DNA of 64,000 nucleotides from Penelope pileata (GCA_013396635.1 WBMW01000154.1:547744-611743); one strand, 5' to 3'; shown: positions 36,857 to 47,336, counted from the stretch's first letter. The notes: generated by a model from the letters alone, not told the origin. Translations and numbers: made by a program.

Positions 36857-38300
36857 CTAGAAAATGATGAACTCCTCTCCAAGTAGGAACTCAGAAGAAA
36901 GCTATCATATGTTTTGTGTGAGCAGTCAGAAAGCAGAGCCCTGGAGCAAATGAAACCAAGGGCACAAATGCCTTTAAATGCCTTTTTTTTTTTTTTTCAT
37001 GAGTGGACTACATGTTGCCTTGTGATGCTATTCTGTGCTCATTCTTTCTGCTGATTTCAATCTCTGCTGAACTGAGCATCGGTTTTGGGAATTGCTTGTT
37101 ATTGCACATCTGCAGAAATGTTGCACAATGTTAACTTTCAGCAGCCTTGGGCTAGCATGCCCTTTGTGCGTCTGGTGCATTCTGCTGGCCTTGAACCATG
37201 ACTGCAAATAATGAGGCTGTGTTGACTCAGGATTTATTTCTGAAAAATCTCAGATAAATCAGCCCATCCTCCTCCTTTTTTATGCCTAATACCTAAATGT
37301 TTTCACAAAGTCTTTAGCCAAATCATATCCAAACGGTCTCTGCACTGTTAAAAGTGTACCAATCCCATATGTATCTCTGTGAGAGCAGTTAGCAGCTGGG
37401 GAGATCAGTCACAGTTTTATATCATTGCAATAGACAGGAAAATTGGCGCGTTGGGTATATTTCAGGTATGTGTCTCACCTGTGCTCTTTTCTTGATTTAT
37501 TCAGATCTTGCAAAAATTGGCGCAGCTGTCACTTCAAATCCAGGAAAATCACCTCACCTGGTTCCTGCTGAATTCACCTGTCTATATAGCTCCCAGAGCA
37601 AAGAAAACAGACATTTTAGCATAAAAGCAATGTGATTATATAACTGTGGAGGTCTTTGCTTGGAAGAGGCTGGGAGAGCTGGGATGGGAGGCAGGGACAG
37701 ATACCCTGAGCTCACACCACGGTGATCACCGCCTGAACTGGGACCAGTCTGAGCACTGGCAACCAGTGAGGCACAGGAGCAGAGGCACCCTCCTCCTTGT
37801 CCCTTGGTGCACTTCGTGCTGGGATGCTGACTCACCGCAGGACAGAAGCTGATACCCTTTGCCCATGTTCTCTACCACTCTTGCAAAAATCAGGGTGTGA
37901 ATCAAGCCTGTGCTATTTTGGATTCACTCCGTTGCCTGAAATAGTCAGAGCTATCCAAGCTTCTTGGGTTTCTTCCCTTTCTTTTCTTTTCCACCCTCGC
38001 AAAGGACTGTTCCTCCCTCAAGATAGAGGAAAAGATTCTGAGCCCAGCTCAGCTCTACACAGTTATGATTTATATCCAGTGCTGCAGATGCACTTTTTAA
38101 AGTAGACTTAAAAATGACTCCCCTTAATAGAGATTAAATATTGATTACCTAAGTAATAGCTCTGTCTGCAATAGGAAATAGATGTGGAACAACCCCCACA
38201 CATCAGTCACATGTTATCTGAGAAGATATTACACCAGAGGAAAGGCAGGAAGGTTGCAGATTAAGAGAATCTAAGACCATCTTCATCTTCTACATCGGTG
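36857..38300. other. Unassigned non-coding stretch with a T15 run
   Basis: A run of 15 T lies at 36983-36997. A minus-strand frame of 93 codons (37554-37835) ends at a donor-like CCAG|GTGAGG near 37560, but has no recognisable product. Nothing else is recognised. Confidence 0.5.
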
Positions 38301-38340
38301 CATATAAATACATACACACACACATATATATGCACGCATA
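38301..38340. repeat. CA/TA microsatellite
   Basis: CATATAAATACATACACACACACATATATATGCACGC-type alternation over 40 bp. Simple sequence. Confidence 0.85.
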
Positions 38341-38788
38341 GTCATCTTTCACCTTTTCTTGCAATGCTAGCTCATTTAACTTCCTAGTGATTACTGAACA
38401 TTTTTAATCATGCTGTTACTACATCTTCCCTTGTTGCCTGGCACACCGTGTGTCCTTATGAATTTGGAAAGCATCAGCCCCTGATTCAGAAAAGTGAGGC
38501 TTGCCCACAGCGTGACATCTGCGTGGTGTGAGTATGACCCTGCCAGCACTGATGCTGTGTCATGTGGTGGGGCAATGTCATCAGTATTGGGTCCTGCAGA
38601 GATGGGGAGAGACGTGGTGTGAAGTGACCAGGAACAAACAGCGCTGGGGTGCAGCACAGCAAGACCCACATCTGCTACGTGACATCAAAGAGATGGAAGG
38701 AAACCACCAGGTCCCTGGGTGAGAAGGTGTAGACCCTTTCCCTCCCTCTTCCCTTTTGCACTTCTCTGATTTATGGGGTTTGGAGTCT
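38341..38788. other. Unassigned non-coding stretch
   Basis: Overlapping short frames on both strands; no product recognised. Confidence 0.5.
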
Positions 38789-38902
38789 TCATAGAATCAT
38801 TAAGGTTGGAAAAGACCTCTAAGATCATCTAGTCCAACTGTCAGCCCATCACCACCATGCCCACTAAATCATGTCCCTCAGTGCCGCATCTCTACGTTTC
38901 TT
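38789..38902 (-). mobile_element. CR1 LINE 3' UTR fragment
   Basis: On the plus strand it starts with TCATAGAATCATTAAGGTTG, the reverse complement of a CR1 tail, then AAGATCATCTAGTCCAAC and GCCCACTAAATCATGTCCCT. These words mark the CR1 subfamily group whose 3' end reads GGTTGGACT...GATGATCTTAGAGG on its own strand. It is a 5'-truncated, minus-strand insertion of about 114 bp. Confidence 0.93.
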
Positions 38903-39352
38903 TATTCTGACATACTCAGACTGACCCCCAAGGCTCAAGCGCTATAATTGCTTGTAACCTGGATGCAGAAAAGGTCCTTTGCCTCACATGGCTCCCTCTG
39001 AGCCATGCATCTCCTATCAGCCCTGCAGCTCTCAGACCTTCTCAACCACGACCTCACAAGTTTGGCTCCTGAAGACCCGTCAAAGCCAGTGGCCGATCCA
39101 TCCTGCTGCAGCAAGCTGACTTTAAAGAGACAATTTTGTTTGCCAACTAGTATTGCAGCACTTTGCTTATCTTCTCAACTTGTTGGCAAAAGATAGCAAT
39201 TTTCCCTGACCTTTCCCTTCTGAGATAGCATCAAAGCAAGGTTAGATTTTAGATAAAGCCCAGGGACGTGCGTCCTCTATTCTGGTTTGCAGCAGGGTGT
39301 CTTGTCAACAGAATGGACAGCATCTTTGGAGCACATGAACATTAGACAGGAA
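38903..39352. other. Unassigned non-coding stretch
   Basis: No gene or repeat recognised. Confidence 0.5.
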
Positions 39353-39391
39353 TTGCTATTACATTTGCTATTACAAATGTCTGTAATAGCA
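39353..39391. repeat. Nested direct and inverted repeat
   Basis: TTGCTATTACA occurs at 39353-39363 and 39365-39375. The second copy's GCTATTACA (39367-39375) is also perfectly complementary to TGTAATAGC (39382-39390) across a 6-nt loop. Probably a templated local duplication; function unknown. Confidence 0.75.
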
Positions 39392-39555
39392 GCATTGCTC
39401 TAGCGAATCTGTTCATATTTCACAAATCAGGAGAGGCTTTTTCCATCTTGTAGGGCATCGCTTTTGACTGTCGCTGCAGCCAGCTGAACACCTGTCTGCT
39501 GGGAAAACTCCAGTATTCATGGGTAAAATTGGTAACACCATCCGACTGTAGGGCA

Positions 39556-39585
39556 GGAGTTACTGGGGCTGGAGTTACTGGAGCT
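39556..39585. repeat. 15-bp tandem duplication
   Basis: GGAGTTACTGGGGCT (39556-39570) is followed at once by GGAGTTACTGGAGCT (39571-39585), one mismatch. Confidence 0.85.
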
Positions 39586-39816
39586 GTCCATTCCCACCTC
39601 TAACTCCATTTTGCCAATTGAAGTTAAACAGTGGTAGTTTTACACCATATCCTGCACAGATGTAATTTGCTTTCTAGTTGACAACAGTGTTGCATAGGCA
39701 TAAATTTCTTGGACCTGATTTTTCTCATGCAGGTGTTTTTTGTTTTACATCAGAGGCAGCTTTCCTCATTTAAATGGAGGTAACCTAGAAGAGAGCTGGG
39801 ACTCTTGTCTCTGCAG

Positions 39817-40010
39817 AAATCCTATCCCCCCAACAGTTTTCTGATGCCAAGGGTTGTTTGCAAGGGACACCCATCAATGATGTCACTGAAGGGTTTCTCA
39901 AGACTGTCTTCTTACCAAAGACCTGTGGGTCTCCATTTCCAGAAGCTCACTAATAATGAACCGTTCTGCATTGTTCCCAAAGTCAGCAGCATCAACATGC
40001 TGTTCTTCAG
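39817..40010 (+). other. Possible exon (194 nt, open in one frame)
   Basis: The upstream sequence CTCTTGTCTCTGCAG (39802-39816) is a strong-looking acceptor, and CAG|GTGAGTAAG (GT at 40011) a strong-looking donor. The frame starting at 39817 is open through all 194 nt (64 codons plus two bases). A second frame is open for about 45 codons and then closes. The peptide (for example PVGLHFQKLTNNEPFCIVPK) belongs to no family I recognise. It could be a coding or lncRNA exon, or chance. With the frame used here it does not phase onto the other plus-strand candidate at 46042. Confidence 0.2.
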
Positions 40011-41390
40011 GTGAGTAAGCCATAATATGAAAACAATTGTAAGTAAAACTCACTAAGAATTGCAACCACTTCCATTGAACCAGACAGACACTTTGGTTTC
40101 ACAAAAACAAGGTCAAATATCCCACTACTTTTATGCTTTTGTTTCTCTCTTTTTTTAATGCTTTAATAAGAAATATTAAAAAACAAAATAAGTTTTGATA
40201 GTTAGATACATTAACTGTAATATATATTTTATATGCAGCCAAAGACGTTTCCTCTTCACTCAATGTGGCCCAGGCAAGCCAGAAGGGTGGACACCCATGC
40301 ACTACAGGATTGAGACATCCAGCTGATACAAACCCACAGGCAGGCAACAGCATGAGCATTGTGCCAGGAGAGGCTGAATTAGACTCAAAGCCAGGCCAGC
40401 AGGCTGAAAAATCACTCCTTGCATTGCCAGACATTTTGGCCCTGGATGGGGTAGTAGCATGGTCCTTTTTAGCACTTGTATGAAACAGGCTATCCGGCAG
40501 TGAGATACTCAAAGCAGCTCAGAAACAGGAGTTATGTGCCAGCAAGCCCATGTGAATTTGAGTGGGACCCAGGCTGGAGAAGGAGTTTGTCAAGCCCATA
40601 GAGCAAATACATGGGGTTGCACCAGAAATAGCTTTTCTTAGCACAGCTGTGCCTTCCCTAAAGATATAGAAAGATGGCAAGAAATAGAGTGAAGTAATGC
40701 AATTAGCTGGGGGTTAGAAATATCCTTCTGCTTGCAATGCCTGTGACTGCATCAACAAAACTCTCAGAGTGGTCAGAGACCTTAAAATATGTGATCACAG
40801 CAGCACCTATTGATCCAAGCACTTTCTATATTACCAAACGTCATTTATTCAAGACATGGGTGACTAGGTCCATACCTCCGTCTTCTGCAGAGCCCATGTG
40901 TGTAACTGACTGCAGCCAGGGAAGGACAAAGGACTACAGAGACTGCAAAGTGATGAAAAACCAATGTATACCCAAGCTTGTACATAATGAAAGTGTTTTC
41001 AAAAGCCAGGCACAAGAGTATGAGCTCAAGATGAAATAACAGCCTTTCAGCTCAACATGTTTGCACATATGTTGACTTGCTGTGACTCTGGCAGTTTAAT
41101 GTGGCAGCATTTGTACTAATGTGCATTTATGCCTAGTAAATTTTTATTTTTTTCACACCCTTCAGAGCCATTGTAGGCCTCCTAGAAGAGCTCTAAGCAT
41201 ATAAAACCACCATCCTCAGAGCTCCCAGAGTATGCGCTGAGGTCAGTGGTCTGCTAGAGAATCTCTCTGCTCCAAACAAATGCATGGCACCAAGAGATCC
41301 TCGTCTTACTATCTAATTCTCTAAACTGTGTGAAGAACACCTGCAATTTAACTTTGATCCAAACTTTAGCAGGAAAAAGAAACTTCATTA
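40011..41390. other. Unassigned non-coding stretch
   Basis: A 137-codon minus-strand frame (40099-40512) and a 100-codon plus-strand frame (40737-41039) show no family signature. No mobile element recognised. Confidence 0.5.
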
Positions 41391-41690
41391 GTCAGATGTC
41401 TAAAACCGGTGTTACGTTAACGTATTAGCTCTGTCCTAGCTCATTAGAAGCACATATTCGTCTTCATTATATTAATCCTATCTGTGGCATCACAGCTAGA
41501 TTACGAATCTATCATTTGATCTGTCCATTTCCTTGCTTTTAATATTTCAAAACCATCATTAAAAATGAATTTAGGCAGAAATTTCAATCTCAGATAATTA
41601 TCACTAACCGTTAATTGGTTTTCAGCTGGCATATTGTGTGCAAGGTGAAACAGTCATAAAAGAGAGATTCCTTCAGCTGTCCTAAATAAT
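41391..41690. promoter_or_regulatory. Candidate conserved non-coding element with palindromes
   Basis: Contains the 12-bp perfect palindrome TACGTTAACGTA (41413-41424, with two CpG and an HNF1-like GTTAAC core), an AACCGGTG grainyhead-like word (41405-41412), the 10-bp palindrome GATAATTATC (41593-41602, two opposed GATA words over TAATTA), and AACCGTTAATTGG just after it. The sequence is unique and has no long frame. An enhancer role is inference from site density. Confidence 0.27.
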
Positions 41691-42285
41691 ACACTTGCTA
41701 AGGAAAATCTTGATATTTTCAGCAGAATTCAAGTATCAGGTTTATCCTTTCTTCCATTAGTAGATGTATTATTTACTTTTCAACCGTAGTGAATAAAGCA
41801 GAGATTTCTATGGAAAGTAGGAACCATTGTGCAAAAGTGCCCTACCAAAAGCATAGTATTCTATCAAGGGAAAAAGTGTTCATTACAATTTTTTAACCAA
41901 GTCTTTTGTTCCCAAAGCAATGTGCTAACTGCTGTTAGAACCAATGAAAATCATCAAACAAAAATAAATAGTTGCATTGTGCATACTGTTTAAAATGAGA
42001 CTTAGGGTGAGAACACAGCCTGAAGAGGAAGCTCAGCACCAGAAAGAAACTGAACTTGTTTGATATTTCAAAGTGCATTTAAATAGTATCAAACACAAAG
42101 CAAACATAAACCATAAGGGGTGAACAGAAGTTTGTCTTTTCAGAAGTATGGAAATTAATCAGAAGGAGGAAAAGTGAAATTGCGACCAATCCTCAGCTGC
42201 TGGGGATGCTTTTTATCCTTGTGTGTGTGTATCGGGTGCCCTGATTCTCCTTTCATTGACACATTTGTGAATTGAAAGTAAGTTT
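41691..42285. other. Unassigned non-coding stretch
   Basis: AT-rich unique sequence, no frame or repeat of note. Confidence 0.55.
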
Positions 42286-43060
42286 TACGGGAGTTTGACT
42301 GTTATAGCCCAAGAACGAGACTCAGAGACCCGAACAGATTGCACCAATGTATCACAGAACAGATCTTTTTGTTCGAACATTCGTAGAAATTGTCTGATAG
42401 CACTTAGTTATGAAGTAAATCTGCATAATCAGAAACTTAGATTAGGCGTTATGCAATTAGATCCTATGAAGCCCAGGGCACCTTCTTATCCTGTGCACCT
42501 TTCCAGGGGCCATCCAGTGAGATGCCCAAAGCATGCAAGACCTGGCACTGCAAACACCTGCAAGAAGACAGCGAGCATTTAGCAGAAATGTGCAAAGTGA
42601 AAAATTCGTGAAGAGAATTTAACTTTTGCTGAGGATCTGTCAAATTCACAGACAAAGGGCTTGGCTGCATGGGAATATGGAGAGAGACAGTGAGATCCCT
42701 TCTGAATGCAGTGATCCCGTCTGCATTTATATCCACAGAGAATTTGGCCTTTCTGCATATTGATTTTGGGCCCAACCCTCTGAAGGCAATGCTCTGCTCT
42801 TTAAATCATTGCAGCGATGAGTAGGAGCAGATTAAAGGCGTCAGGATTTGGCCCTTTGTAGATTAATAAAGGCGTGCTGAATGGGAATTTTGTCTTTGTG
42901 ATTTTGTTGGAAGTGGACGAATAAAGTGCTTTGATCTAGAGGGCGAGTGTGAAAGGTCACTGGCTAAGCATGTGTGCTGAAGTGCCCTGAGCCATCCAAC
43001 ACGATCAGCATAAATTAGAATCTGACTGCCCAGCTTTATTCATCTTTATTGATGTCTATA
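42286..43060. promoter_or_regulatory. Candidate conserved non-coding block
   Basis: Unique sequence with scattered CpG in AT-rich DNA, the palindrome TGTTCGAACA (42370-42379), several AATAAAG/TTTATTGATG-type HOX-like words between 42860 and 43060, and no recognised repeat. It continues the texture of the block at 41391-41690. Conservation is not testable here. Confidence 0.2.
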
Positions 43061-45010
43061 TAGCTGCAAAGGCAGACTACAGCAATTCCAGCCAGTGCAG
43101 AGAACCAACTGGGGCATGCAAAAATCCATAAAATGTGTAGTATTTCTCAATGGAAGTAAATATAGGAATACGTGTTAGTGATGCACAAGCCCCGTAATTT
43201 TAGCATTTGGGTTTTGTTTGGACCTGGATCTAAACGTTTGGAAGCTTATCTGAAGTTTCCAAAACTACTTGTGCTTGCAAAATTGCAGCCAAGTTTTGAG
43301 AGTTTATCATGAGATTTTTCCATGGTTTCTAGCCCTGGCTGAACCAGCAGTAGTCATTGCCATTAGTGCCTAACTACAGACTTATCAATATAAGATGGGT
43401 GCATTCCCTGAGGCACATTGATGCACTGATTACAGCTCTGGGGAACAAAATGTTGCACAAAATTGGGCAACACGGTTGCAAGGGGAAATGCTTATGATCT
43501 CCAAAATTTCCGTTTCAAGGTCACTTTTGGAAGTAGAGATATTTTACTCAAAAAAAGCTACTGGACATATAGATTTGTGACCATTCAGTCACAGCAGGAA
43601 GAGGTAGGTTCAGCTTTGCACTCGTTCCGAGAGCTCACCTCAGTCCTGCAGCCACTCGTTTAGCAGTACAAAATCCTCCATCGCCTCTCCAACACCGACA
43701 GAGGACCTCTGCCTTCTATACCACCAATCTACCAGGATTTCTTCTTGGTTCAGTCCCCAGAAACATAAGCATTTGGGTTTGGAGGTCCTCAGCGCATAAC
43801 TCAGGCTGGCAACAGACACATCACCCCCTTGGGGAAGGAAACTTTCCTCTTCCAGAAACACTGCATCAGTAGTAAGAGACAACCTTTCATTTCTGACTAT
43901 CTGATTTCCTGTCTACGGTGAACAGTAAACAATATTCAGGGCTCTGTGATTTGCAGAAAAATATAATCTATTGAAATCAGAATGCACACAGAACATCATC
44001 AAAATTACATACCTCTGCTGAGGAGTTTCCTATGGTCAATGCTCAACTATACAGAAACTATGTTCCAAAAGGAAGCCCTTAAGGCAAAAATCTTAAGGTC
44101 AAAATCATCATTTTGATCATTTAGCGTGGCCTGCTAAGAAACAAAGTTTAACAAGCAATTCTTGCCTCAGGCCTGTAATGTTTGGCATAAATCCTCTGGA
44201 AAAGCTACAGTGCTGAGTTAAAGATCTCAAATGATGGGAGAATCCAGTGTTTGCATTGGCATTTTTTTCTAATGGCTAATAGTTGTCATTACTTAAAACA
44301 AGAATGTTCTTTTTCTAGTTGTGCCATCGGGGAGCAAATATTGTCACTATTGTCTGGAGCTCGACACAAGAACACAGCTAACTTGTAGCTGCCAATTATT
44401 CAACTGTACCAATTTTCATCTTCCCACTAGAGAAATATTTCTTAAATGGGCAGTGAAATAGCATAGTTACTATAGAAGTTGAACAGAGCCTGAACAAAGC
44501 ATCTAAATGGTTTTGTTTTTAAAAATTGAGGAAAAAAGTTTATATTTACAACACATGCCTTTTGTTTCCCTTTAAACTGGAAACACAGTATATAATTTTC
44601 AGTAACCACAGTGCCTCTATTTTTTCCGACCACAAATTAACCATAATTCAGTGCAGTGAAATGCAGTAAGACCGATGGAATGCTTCTGCCCAAGGGGTGA
44701 CTTACCCCTAACAAAAATTATGCTTTGCTTCCTATTTGTTGTGTTCAATAATATTGCCTCTCTAAATACTTTTGGTTCAGTACTGATACCAAACGAAGAG
44801 GAAAGCCTCCAGAATGTACAGACGTGCAGGATTATGTTTCGTGTGTCCTTGCTCATTGTCCTAATTCAAACCAGTCACCCAACCACTGACTTAGAACTCT
44901 AGGAGGCATACTGTGGGCTTTTTAAAAACCACCCAAACTCAAAGGGTAACATTCTGTCCTCAGCTATACCCCTGCAAGAGCTGCAAAGTTTATCCATCTG
45001 CACATGCACA
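43061..45010. other. Unassigned non-coding stretch
   Basis: No frame over about 100 codons, no repeat tail, no RNA gene recognised. Confidence 0.55.
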
Positions 45011-45104
45011 ACAGACTTTTTTAAGTCTGTTGTAAATAATAAAAATCCTACGCATTGTCTTTTTTTAAGTCTGTTGTAAATAATAAAAATCCTACGCATT
45101 GTCT
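45011..45104. repeat. 44-bp perfect tandem duplication
   Basis: Bases 45017-45060 are repeated exactly at 45061-45104 (each starts TTTTTTAAGTCTGTTG and ends CGCATTGTCT). The left copy forms a hairpin with its upstream flank: ACAGACTT (45011-45018), loop TTTT, AAGTCTGT (45023-45030). Perfect identity suggests a recent duplication or an assembly slip. Confidence 0.95.
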
Positions 45105-45197
45105 TTTTAGTTTGCTGTGTTTGAAAATGCAAATGATTTACTCCAGACATGCATGGCCAGTTTCTGCAAGGGGCCAATAAACAAAGTACAGGTACTG
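45105..45197. other. Short unassigned spacer
   Basis: Unique sequence between the tandem duplication and the LTR target site. Confidence 0.5.
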
Positions 45198-45203
45198 AGT
45201 GCA
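45198..45203. repeat. Target-site duplication, left copy (AGTGCA)
   Basis: AGTGCA immediately precedes the LTR terminus at 45204 and is repeated at 45724-45729 directly after the other terminus. Confidence 0.8.
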
Positions 45204-45723
45204 TGTCGTGGTTTGACCCAGCAGATAGCTAAGTCCCACACAGTTACTCGCTCACACTCCCCCCTCCCCAAATGGGATGGGGGAGAGAATTAAGAAAAAC
45301 AATACGGTAGAACTCGTGGGTTGAGATAAAAGCTATTTACTAGGACAGGAGAGAGAATAAAAGAAATACCAGTACATATATATATATATGAGAAACAATA
45401 GATGATACATAAAGCAAGGGACCAACGACCGACACCCAGCCAGCCAGCAGCCCCTTCCTCCAAAAAAGAGAGTCCCCTTCTATAGAAATCACATGATGTG
45501 ATGTGGTATGGAATAGCTCTTCGGACAGTTCGAGTCAGCTGCCCTGATCGTGTCCCCTCCCAGTTCCCAGCTCCACATGCCTCCTAACTTCTTCACTGAG
45601 GCACATAATATGTCCTTGGCTCCATTCAACGCTGCCAGGTGTTATCAGTTTTGTTTTCCTTCTGGGAACAAAACATAGCTTCATACCAGACACTGTGAGA
45701 GGAGTAACTTCTGTTAGAAACTA
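45204..45723 (-). mobile_element. Solo LTR of an avian endogenous retrovirus (ERVK-like)
   Basis: The 520-bp segment begins TGTCGTGGTTTGACCC on the plus strand and carries landmarks of a widespread avian LTR family: ACTCGTGGGTTGAGATAA, CCGACACCCAGCCAG, GGTATGGAATAG and CAGCTGCCCTG...GTCCCCTCCCA. Those landmarks read 3' to 5', so the LTR is on the minus strand. A 6-bp duplication (AGTGCA) flanks it, the size usual for class II (ERVK) integrations. No internal gag/pol/env sequence is present, so this is a solo LTR left by LTR-LTR recombination. Its 5' terminal TG has decayed to TA (plus-strand end CTA). A (TA)n run at about 45377-45389 lies inside it. LTR class is inferred from the duplication size. 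Confidence 0.85.
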
Positions 45724-45729
45724 AGTGCA
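45724..45729. repeat. Target-site duplication, right copy (AGTGCA)
   Basis: Exact copy of 45198-45203 abutting the LTR end; the pair defines the integration. Confidence 0.8.
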
Positions 45730-46041
45730 TCTACCAGAAGATGAGCATGTTGGCGATAAGTGGAAATCTACTGTTTGATGATTCCTTTTCTCATCTATTT
45801 GTTTCAAGAGACAAAAGTGTCTCATTAAACATAGAGAGAATCAAATTCAGCTTTTCTCTTGCTGACTTTGCCCTAGATTGCATATCTGTCATGAGACACA
45901 GTTCAAAACACTTTCCAAATGTTAATTAAAAATCACACTATCCATTAGAATTGTCCTTTTGTATGTATTTATATCTAGTCTCAAAGATAATGGAGGTATA
46001 CACATTTCTGAAATAAATTCCACATTGATTCCCCTTTGCAG
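45730..46041. other. Unassigned non-coding stretch
   Basis: Short frames only; ends with the acceptor-like tract GATTCCCCTTTGCAG (46027-46041). Confidence 0.5.
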
Positions 46042-46113
46042 AATTACCAGCTGAATGCATCAAATACCTGCCATGTTTCTGGAGGCTGCTGTGAACCTGG
46101 AATGCTTCTGCAG
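46042..46113 (+). other. Possible exon (72 nt, phase 0-0)
   Basis: The acceptor-like GATTCCCCTTTGCAG ends at 46041 and the donor CTGCAG|GTAAGC starts at 46114. The segment is exactly 24 codons long; only the first frame is open, the other two close. The peptide holds three cysteines and two N-glycosylation sequons (NAS, NTC), which would suit an extracellular protein, but I recognise no family. A lone 72-nt segment with good splice sites is expected several times by chance in 64 kb. Confidence 0.22.
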
Positions 46114-46477
46114 GTAAGCAGCTCCACTGAGGTTAACGGAAATGTTCAAACACGCAAATGTCATGGACACTGAGTGGTAAGATCAGGCCAGCAGCTAGCA
46201 AGCCCCTCACGGTTACAGTGACTTCTTTTTCAGATTCAGCATCTGTGACTGCTTTGGAGTTTCCATTAAATTTTACCCGTTGTATCCCACAAGAACAGAG
46301 ACTTAATAATACAATAACTATAATTGAGAAGAACTTATGAAAAATAAGCTCCATTATGCGGAGTGCCCCATAATTTGTGAAATAGCATCTGTCATCATTT
46401 TATTACTGCCTGGTTTTAGCCACTTCATTTAAATTTTGATTGAAATTTGAATAAGGGTTTACTGTACAAATCCTTAC

Positions 46478-46524
46478 CTGCTTGAGTCTCCACTAACTTA
46501 GAACAGGGAAATTTTTTCCTTAAC
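46478..46524 (-). other. Possible minus-strand small exon (47 nt)
   Basis: Read on the minus strand, the tract CATTTCCTTTCACTACAG (plus 46525-46542) is a strong-looking acceptor and GCAG|GTAAGG (plus 46472-46481) a good donor. One frame is open. It lies opposite in strand to, and only 365 bp from, the candidate at 46042-46113, which shows how easily such pairs arise. Confidence 0.12.
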
Positions 46525-47314
46525 CTGTAGTGAAAGGAAATGTTGCAGGGAAATATTTGAGCTGTCAGCAATAGACTTGAAGAAAGAAGCAAAATTCAGG
46601 AACCCTCATATGGAGTTGATCCCATCTAATGTTAATCATCTGTAAGTGGGAGTCTGGTCTAAACTTGTTGTCTCAAATACCTCCATGTCTATATCAAAAC
46701 AACCGTCAAAGACAGGTGAAATTAATCATTCCCTGGAAATGTTTTTTTTCTGCTTGTAGAAAGCTCCTAGTGAGCAGCTAGGACCAGGAACCTAAGTTTT
46801 AGCAGGCTGACATGCAGCAATAGTAAACTGCTTGGTGTCCCTTTGGTATCTTGAGTCTTTCCTGGATTTTTAATCACAAAAGTAGCTCTATCAGCAAGCA
46901 GTGTAATTGCCATCAGTAACTTGGCTTGGCATGCCAAGATGAGCTGTACTGATACCTATCTCCCTGCATGTGCATTATACATCTGTCCCATGGTAGCTAA
47001 CCACACAGTCAATATCTCAGGCACTGAGGTCTCAGCCTGTCACTTTGATTAGCCCTAATGAAATGTCTGCATTTGTGATTAAACCTGATATTCAGCTTTC
47101 ATTATAATCTTAGAGGTTCAGGCTGGTTCTTGCTCACAGACAGCACATTTTGATAATGTCTCAGCCTGGCCAATTTCCAAGTAACGACACAGTGGTTCCA
47201 GTTGAGATGTGCCTGGAGTAGAGGCTGCAGCTCATAATACTGCACGAATATCCGGACTCAGAGCCCTAAAAAAAGTTGCATTATCTCAGGAACAAACTTC
47301 AAAAGAATCTTAGT

Positions 47315-47336
47315 TTAGAGTTGTTAAACTCTAAAA
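47315..47336. repeat. 9-bp perfect inverted repeat, 4-nt loop
   Basis: TTTAGAGTT (47315-47323), GTTA, AACTCTAAA (47328-47336). Seen directly; function unknown. Confidence 0.75.

Noticed and set aside
45204..45723. Full provirus or retroviral genes near the LTR
   Set aside because: No second LTR, primer-binding site or gag/pol/env-like frame within the window; flanking target duplications show a solo LTR.
6629..46113. A multi-exon plus-strand gene from the splice-bounded segments at 6.6, 8.9, 39.8 and 46.0 kb
   Set aside because: The open frames do not chain in phase beyond the first pair, and no peptide shows homology, so I do not propose a gene model.
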